Of a DNA stretch of 64,000 nucleotides, positions 61,042-64,000 are shown one piece after another. Under the pieces are notes generated by a model. It was not told the DNA's origin, did no database searches, and saw nothing but the letters and a program-made list of their open reading frames with translations. Made by a program: the position numbers and the translations under genes. This stretch comes from Melieria omissa (taxonomy: Eukaryota; Arthropoda; Insecta; Diptera; Ulidiidae): positions 20,272,921 through 20,336,920 of the forward strand of contig OZ020269.1 in assembly GCA_963971225.1 (NCBI GenBank), given 5' to 3'. The first letter of the stretch is position 1, and every line of letters starts with the position of its first letter.

Positions 61042-61905
61042 CTCCTTGTCTTCCGACATGGACTCGTCGTAGCGCGCCTTGTTGAACACGGGCGGGTTGT
61101 CGTTGATGTCCTCGATGGTCACCTTAAAGGTGCAGACGTCGTCTAGCGGCGGCCGGCCGTTGTCCGTGGCCTGCACCGTCACGTAGACGGCCTTTTCGTA
61201 GATGGGCTCGTCGCGATCGAAGGTGTGCGCCGTCATAATCACGCCCGTCGTCGGATTGATGTGGAATTTCGGTCGCTCGGCGGCCGACTGCACCAGACTG
61301 TATTTGATGTCTTGCTCGGGATCCGGGTCCTCGGCCTTCACCGTTATCACGTACGAGTTCTCCGGCTGCTCCTCCTTCACGGAGGGCTTGTAGCTGGCGC
61401 AGTTCTTGAACGCCGGCTTTCGATTGTCCACCGAGGGCATTTCGATCGAGTTCACGTTGTTCAGATAGGCGGACGCCGAACCGCCGCCGACCGCGGTGTT
61501 GTGGCCAAAGTAGACGGCCGCATTGCCGGAACGCGCCGACGGCAGATCCGAGTACAGGGAGCTAACCGCTTCCGGCGAGCGGCGCAGACGGAGGATGTGC
61601 GCGGTGTGGTTTGCGAGCGATGTTTGGTCGAGCGCGAGCCGCGGGACATCAGCTCTTGTGCTGGCGTAGTTGAGCGCGTAGGCGGGAGTGGGTGCGGGAA
61701 TGATGGCGCAGACTATGTGCAGCGTGGAGGCTAACGCCAGCGCGAACACCTGCAGGCGACTGCAGCGCTGCTGGGACAGTACGCGGCATTTTCGTGGCGG
61801 CCGCGGACAATGTGTTTGTTGTGATTGATATGATTTTTGTTTTTGTTGTTTGTGTGATTGTTGCTGCTGCTGTTGTCGTAGTTGTTGGCAATAGCACGTA
61901 GGCAT
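61042..61905 (-). CDS. CadN2: Neural cadherin (CadN2-like), coding exon 1: signal peptide, pro-region and first cadherin repeat
   Basis: This exon encodes residues 1-288. The start at 61905 has a good fly context (caacaaaATG) and is followed by a long Gln- and Lys-rich stretch. A hydrophobic signal core lies at about 51-68 (LQVFALALASTLHIVCAII), with likely cleavage near residue 77. The unusually long N-region before the core is odd but common in fly secreted proteins. R-L-R-R followed by Ser at 106-110 matches a furin consensus, so the mature cadherin may start there. The first cadherin repeat spans about 164-274 and ends with IEDINDNPPVF. The second repeat begins and is cut by the splice donor: GAG|GTACGT puts the exon end at 61042 in phase 0. 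The frame past the donor (RCRKWVYEVEGGGG) is intronic read-through. No upstream coding exon is needed, because the signal peptide is here. Confidence 0.9.
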
Positions 61906-63587
61906 TTTGTTGCATTACGCCGCAGGCGAAACAAGAGCGAACGAATTGATCGACTTTAATTGAATGCACAATATCACTCGGCCGTTTCTTCCAGTTTCTT
62001 TGCTGCTGGAGCTTTGCGTCAATTTCGATTTCACGGAATTTCAATTAGTGAGTCACCCAGTATTTTTACTGCTTTATTTTGTTACTATTCACCTTTCTTT
62101 CACCAGCCGCTGCGTTAGCGGCGCTGTCGACGTTCACTCAAGTTCAAAATGTAAACCACGGGCGATCATTTTTTTTACATTCGCGTTTTTCACGTCTCCA
62201 CGTTTATCACTTTACACACGGATTGTTGTTGTTGTTACTGCTGTTTCGTACGCTAACCGCGTCGTCGTTTACGGGAACATTCGCAGTCGGCAGCGCTGCT
62301 TCGTGCTATCGTTGGCGTCGTCGCATCCGAATCGCGGCAATTGTTGCTTTAACTTCTATCGTGGCTGTTGTTGTTGTATTACACGTTGACTGCATTTTCA
62401 TGGAAACCGCGCAGCAAACACAAAACACACACTACCGCAGCTGCGTTCATCAATGCTTATTGCTGTTGCAGTGGGCACTTTTCACATTTTATCAACAAGC
62501 GAGAAACGTAGAAAAGCCCCGAGCGCTGCACAGGCGATTCGACCTGCGACTGTAATTGCACCCAACAGCTTGGCTCCACTGGCTCTACTTTTGCTGCTTT
62601 TTCGTTTTCGTTTCGTTCATTCGCTTCGTTTTATTTAATTTTTTACTTTACTTTTACAGCCACTTCGCTTTAGCACAAACAGGTAAATCCAGGTAAAAAT
62701 AGTGGTTAACACCAATGGGCGCACGCACACATTCAATTCGAATCGGATAAGGGGTACTGGCAGTGGCACGTTCGTATCGGTGCTCGTTCGCGTTCACTTT
62801 GTTGTTGTGCTGGTCTTTGTTACCAAAGTAAAAACAAGAAATAGACAAAATGCCTTGCAGCAACTTTTCACATTTTTCTGTTACAATTTTCAAAATTCAT
62901 AATTTTGTTGTTGCAACTTTTCTAGTGGTGTTTTCGCACTCGCGGTCCGCTTGGATCTTTGACGTGTTTCGTATTTTTCTAATAGACCGATTGCAATAAA
63001 TTTTCTATTACCATCACTTTGTTTTTAAATATATTATGGCTTTGCGGTGCGATCGCATTTCAGCAAATGAACTGATTTAAATTTTCAAAAATCCAATTCC
63101 ACAGAAGATCCGTCCGCGACACAACCAACCGCCGCTCTGACACAACAACAAATGGCATTACCCTGGCAACTCAGCGTCGACAGTGCTGCCGTGCCACAAT
63201 CACACCAGTGCTGCCTACTTTTCATCCACGCTAGCGTTGCCAATCGAACAATTTCTTAAAGGTTGTCGATTAGTTTGTATTTGCTCTAAAGCTGAATAAC
63301 CATACTCAAAAAACACTAATATTCTCAACATCTGTTTATAGGAATGACTGAAAGATCAATTACACTTTAAAAATGTACATTTCCCCATAAATTTCGAAAC
63401 AATGTTTTACTCCAAGACAGTATCTGCTGTTATGTCCTACTATTACAGTTTGAACAATATTGTGTTTTTATGACCTATCACAGTAATAAGAAGAAGATAG
63501 TTTTTTCATTTGTTTTTCTCTAAGCGGAAATTTGTTTAAACTTTTAAATTAAAAGAAAAACACACCGTGTGAAAGCAAGCATAAATT
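61906..63587. promoter_or_regulatory. Divergent promoter region between CadN2-like gene and Xpac
   Basis: The two genes are transcribed away from each other and their start codons are about 1.7 kb apart. Both 5' UTRs and core promoters must therefore lie here unless there are distant non-coding first exons. The part near the cadherin (about 61.9-62.8 kb) is CpG- and (GTT)n/(CAG)n-rich, while the part near Xpac is AT-rich. I could not fix a TATA box or initiator. Open frames across 61964-62638 are low-complexity and not supported as genes. Confidence 0.5.
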
Positions 63588-64000
63588 ATGTCGCAGTCCA
63601 AGGACCGTGCACTGACTGACGCACAAAAGGAACGCGCAGAGCGCAATCGCGATAAGGCGCTGCTACTCCGCCAAGCCAGAGTGGTGGCGCATCCGTACCG
63701 AAAGTAAATATTGCATTTGTTTATGAAATTGCAATGACCACCATTCTGCCATTTTTACTTAGAGATGTTGCGGTTGCTACCACTGAAGCATCCACTGCCA
63801 TAATAAAGGTGCAGGGCACTAAGTACATCGACAGTGGCGGCGGCTTTTTGCTCCAGCAACCTGTTCTTGCCAAACCCGCCAGCGAGCTGGCGAACGCCGA
63901 AACAGCACTTCCCGTCGATGACGCCATTGCCATTCCAGTCACATTTGAGGAATGCCTGGAGTGTGGTGATTCGTTCGCTGACTCTTTCCTCTTTAACAAT
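63588..64000 (+). CDS. Xpac: DNA repair protein XPA (Xpac), N-terminal part, runs off the right edge
   Basis: XPA is the damage-verification scaffold of nucleotide excision repair. It binds RPA, TFIIH and the ERCC1-XPF nuclease in the nucleus. Exon 1 is 63588-63703 and starts MSQSKDRAL; it contains the basic helix with LLLRQARVVAHPYR that XPA proteins share. A 59-bp intron (63704-63762, gtaaat to ttacttag) splits a Lys codon in phase 2. Exon 2 (63763 to the edge) gives IDSGGGFLLQQ, the conserved motif seen as IDTGGGF in animal XPA, then EECLECGDSFADSFLFNN. The latter is the start of the C4 zinc finger with its first CxxC pair. I chose the ATG at 63588 because it gives the usual short acidic/polar leader before the RQAR motif. 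An unspliced reading stops at once (TAA), so the intron is required. The gene is cut by the window end, so completeness cannot be judged. Confidence 0.92.

Noticed and set aside
61225..61734. 169-codon plus-strand frame
   Set aside because: Antisense shadow of cadherin exon 1; Arg/Val/Gly-rich with no recognisable motif.
55291..61905. Identity as CadN rather than CadN2
   Set aside because: CadN has about twice as many cadherin repeats and two LamG domains. Here a complete signal-to-tail protein has about eight repeats and one LamG.
1..64000. CRISPR arrays, operons or other prokaryotic systems
   Set aside because: The genes are intron-containing insect genes. Repeats are transposons, microsatellites or short tandem duplications, with no regularly spaced repeat-spacer pattern.

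Overview
The window looks like nuclear DNA of a higher fly (Diptera, Brachycera). I favour a true fruit fly (Tephritidae) or a close acalyptrate relative over Drosophila itself. The reasons are the insect-type neural cadherin with a CAAAATG-like start context, a 59-bp intron in the repair gene, AT-rich and microsatellite-rich spacers, and a heavy load of mariner, TTAA-type, hAT-type and LINE remnants. The species call is inference. The two genes are much firmer.

Only the right-hand 9 kb carries recognisable host genes. On the minus strand, 61905 down to 55291, lies a complete neural-cadherin gene that best fits CadN2. It has two coding exons (61905-61042 and 59187-55291) joined in phase 0 across a 1.85-kb intron and gives a protein of about 1586 residues. 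That protein has a signal peptide, a possible furin site, about eight cadherin repeats, a Cys-rich/EGF region, one laminin-G domain, a transmembrane helix and a catenin-binding tail. Head-to-head with it on the plus strand, from 63588 off the right edge, starts the XPA/Xpac nucleotide-excision-repair gene (exon 1 plus the start of exon 2, reaching the zinc-finger region). The roughly 1.7 kb between the two start codons must hold both promoters.

The left 54 kb is gene-poor spacer downstream of the cadherin. I found one short coding-like ORF I cannot name (about 17.8-18.0 kb) and otherwise mobile-element debris. There are five mariner-like elements or deletion derivatives from different lineages (4.1, 6.8, 37.7, 45.2 and 52.1 kb). 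Two of these contain or are split by pogo/Tigger-like short elements. There are three TTAA-flanked non-autonomous elements (24.5, 25.6, 40.4 kb) and hAT-like elements (2.5 kb with a perfect 8-bp duplication, and a probable 2.1-kb composite at 25-27 kb holding other insertions). Two copies of a modular inverted-repeat element lie in opposite orientation at 31.2 and 43.9 kb. There is also a tRNA-derived SINE with a perfect 10-bp target duplication (30.1 kb) and a second tRNA-like head (38.6 kb). Several dead LINE 3' ends occur (15.1, 21.2, 34.6, 36.8, 41.1 kb), of which the 21.2-kb copy still has a long open frame.

Sequence-structure oddities include about 0.9 kb of mixed TTTTA/TTTCA pentanucleotide repeat (10.4-11.3 kb), a perfect 78-bp inverted repeat (48.6 kb), a miRNA-sized hairpin (51.4 kb) and three local tandem duplications. 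I saw no CRISPR array, rRNA, convincing functional tRNA, operon or prokaryotic feature. The window reads as transposon-rich fly spacer leading into a neuronal adhesion gene. I do not see evidence for a new enzymatic system.
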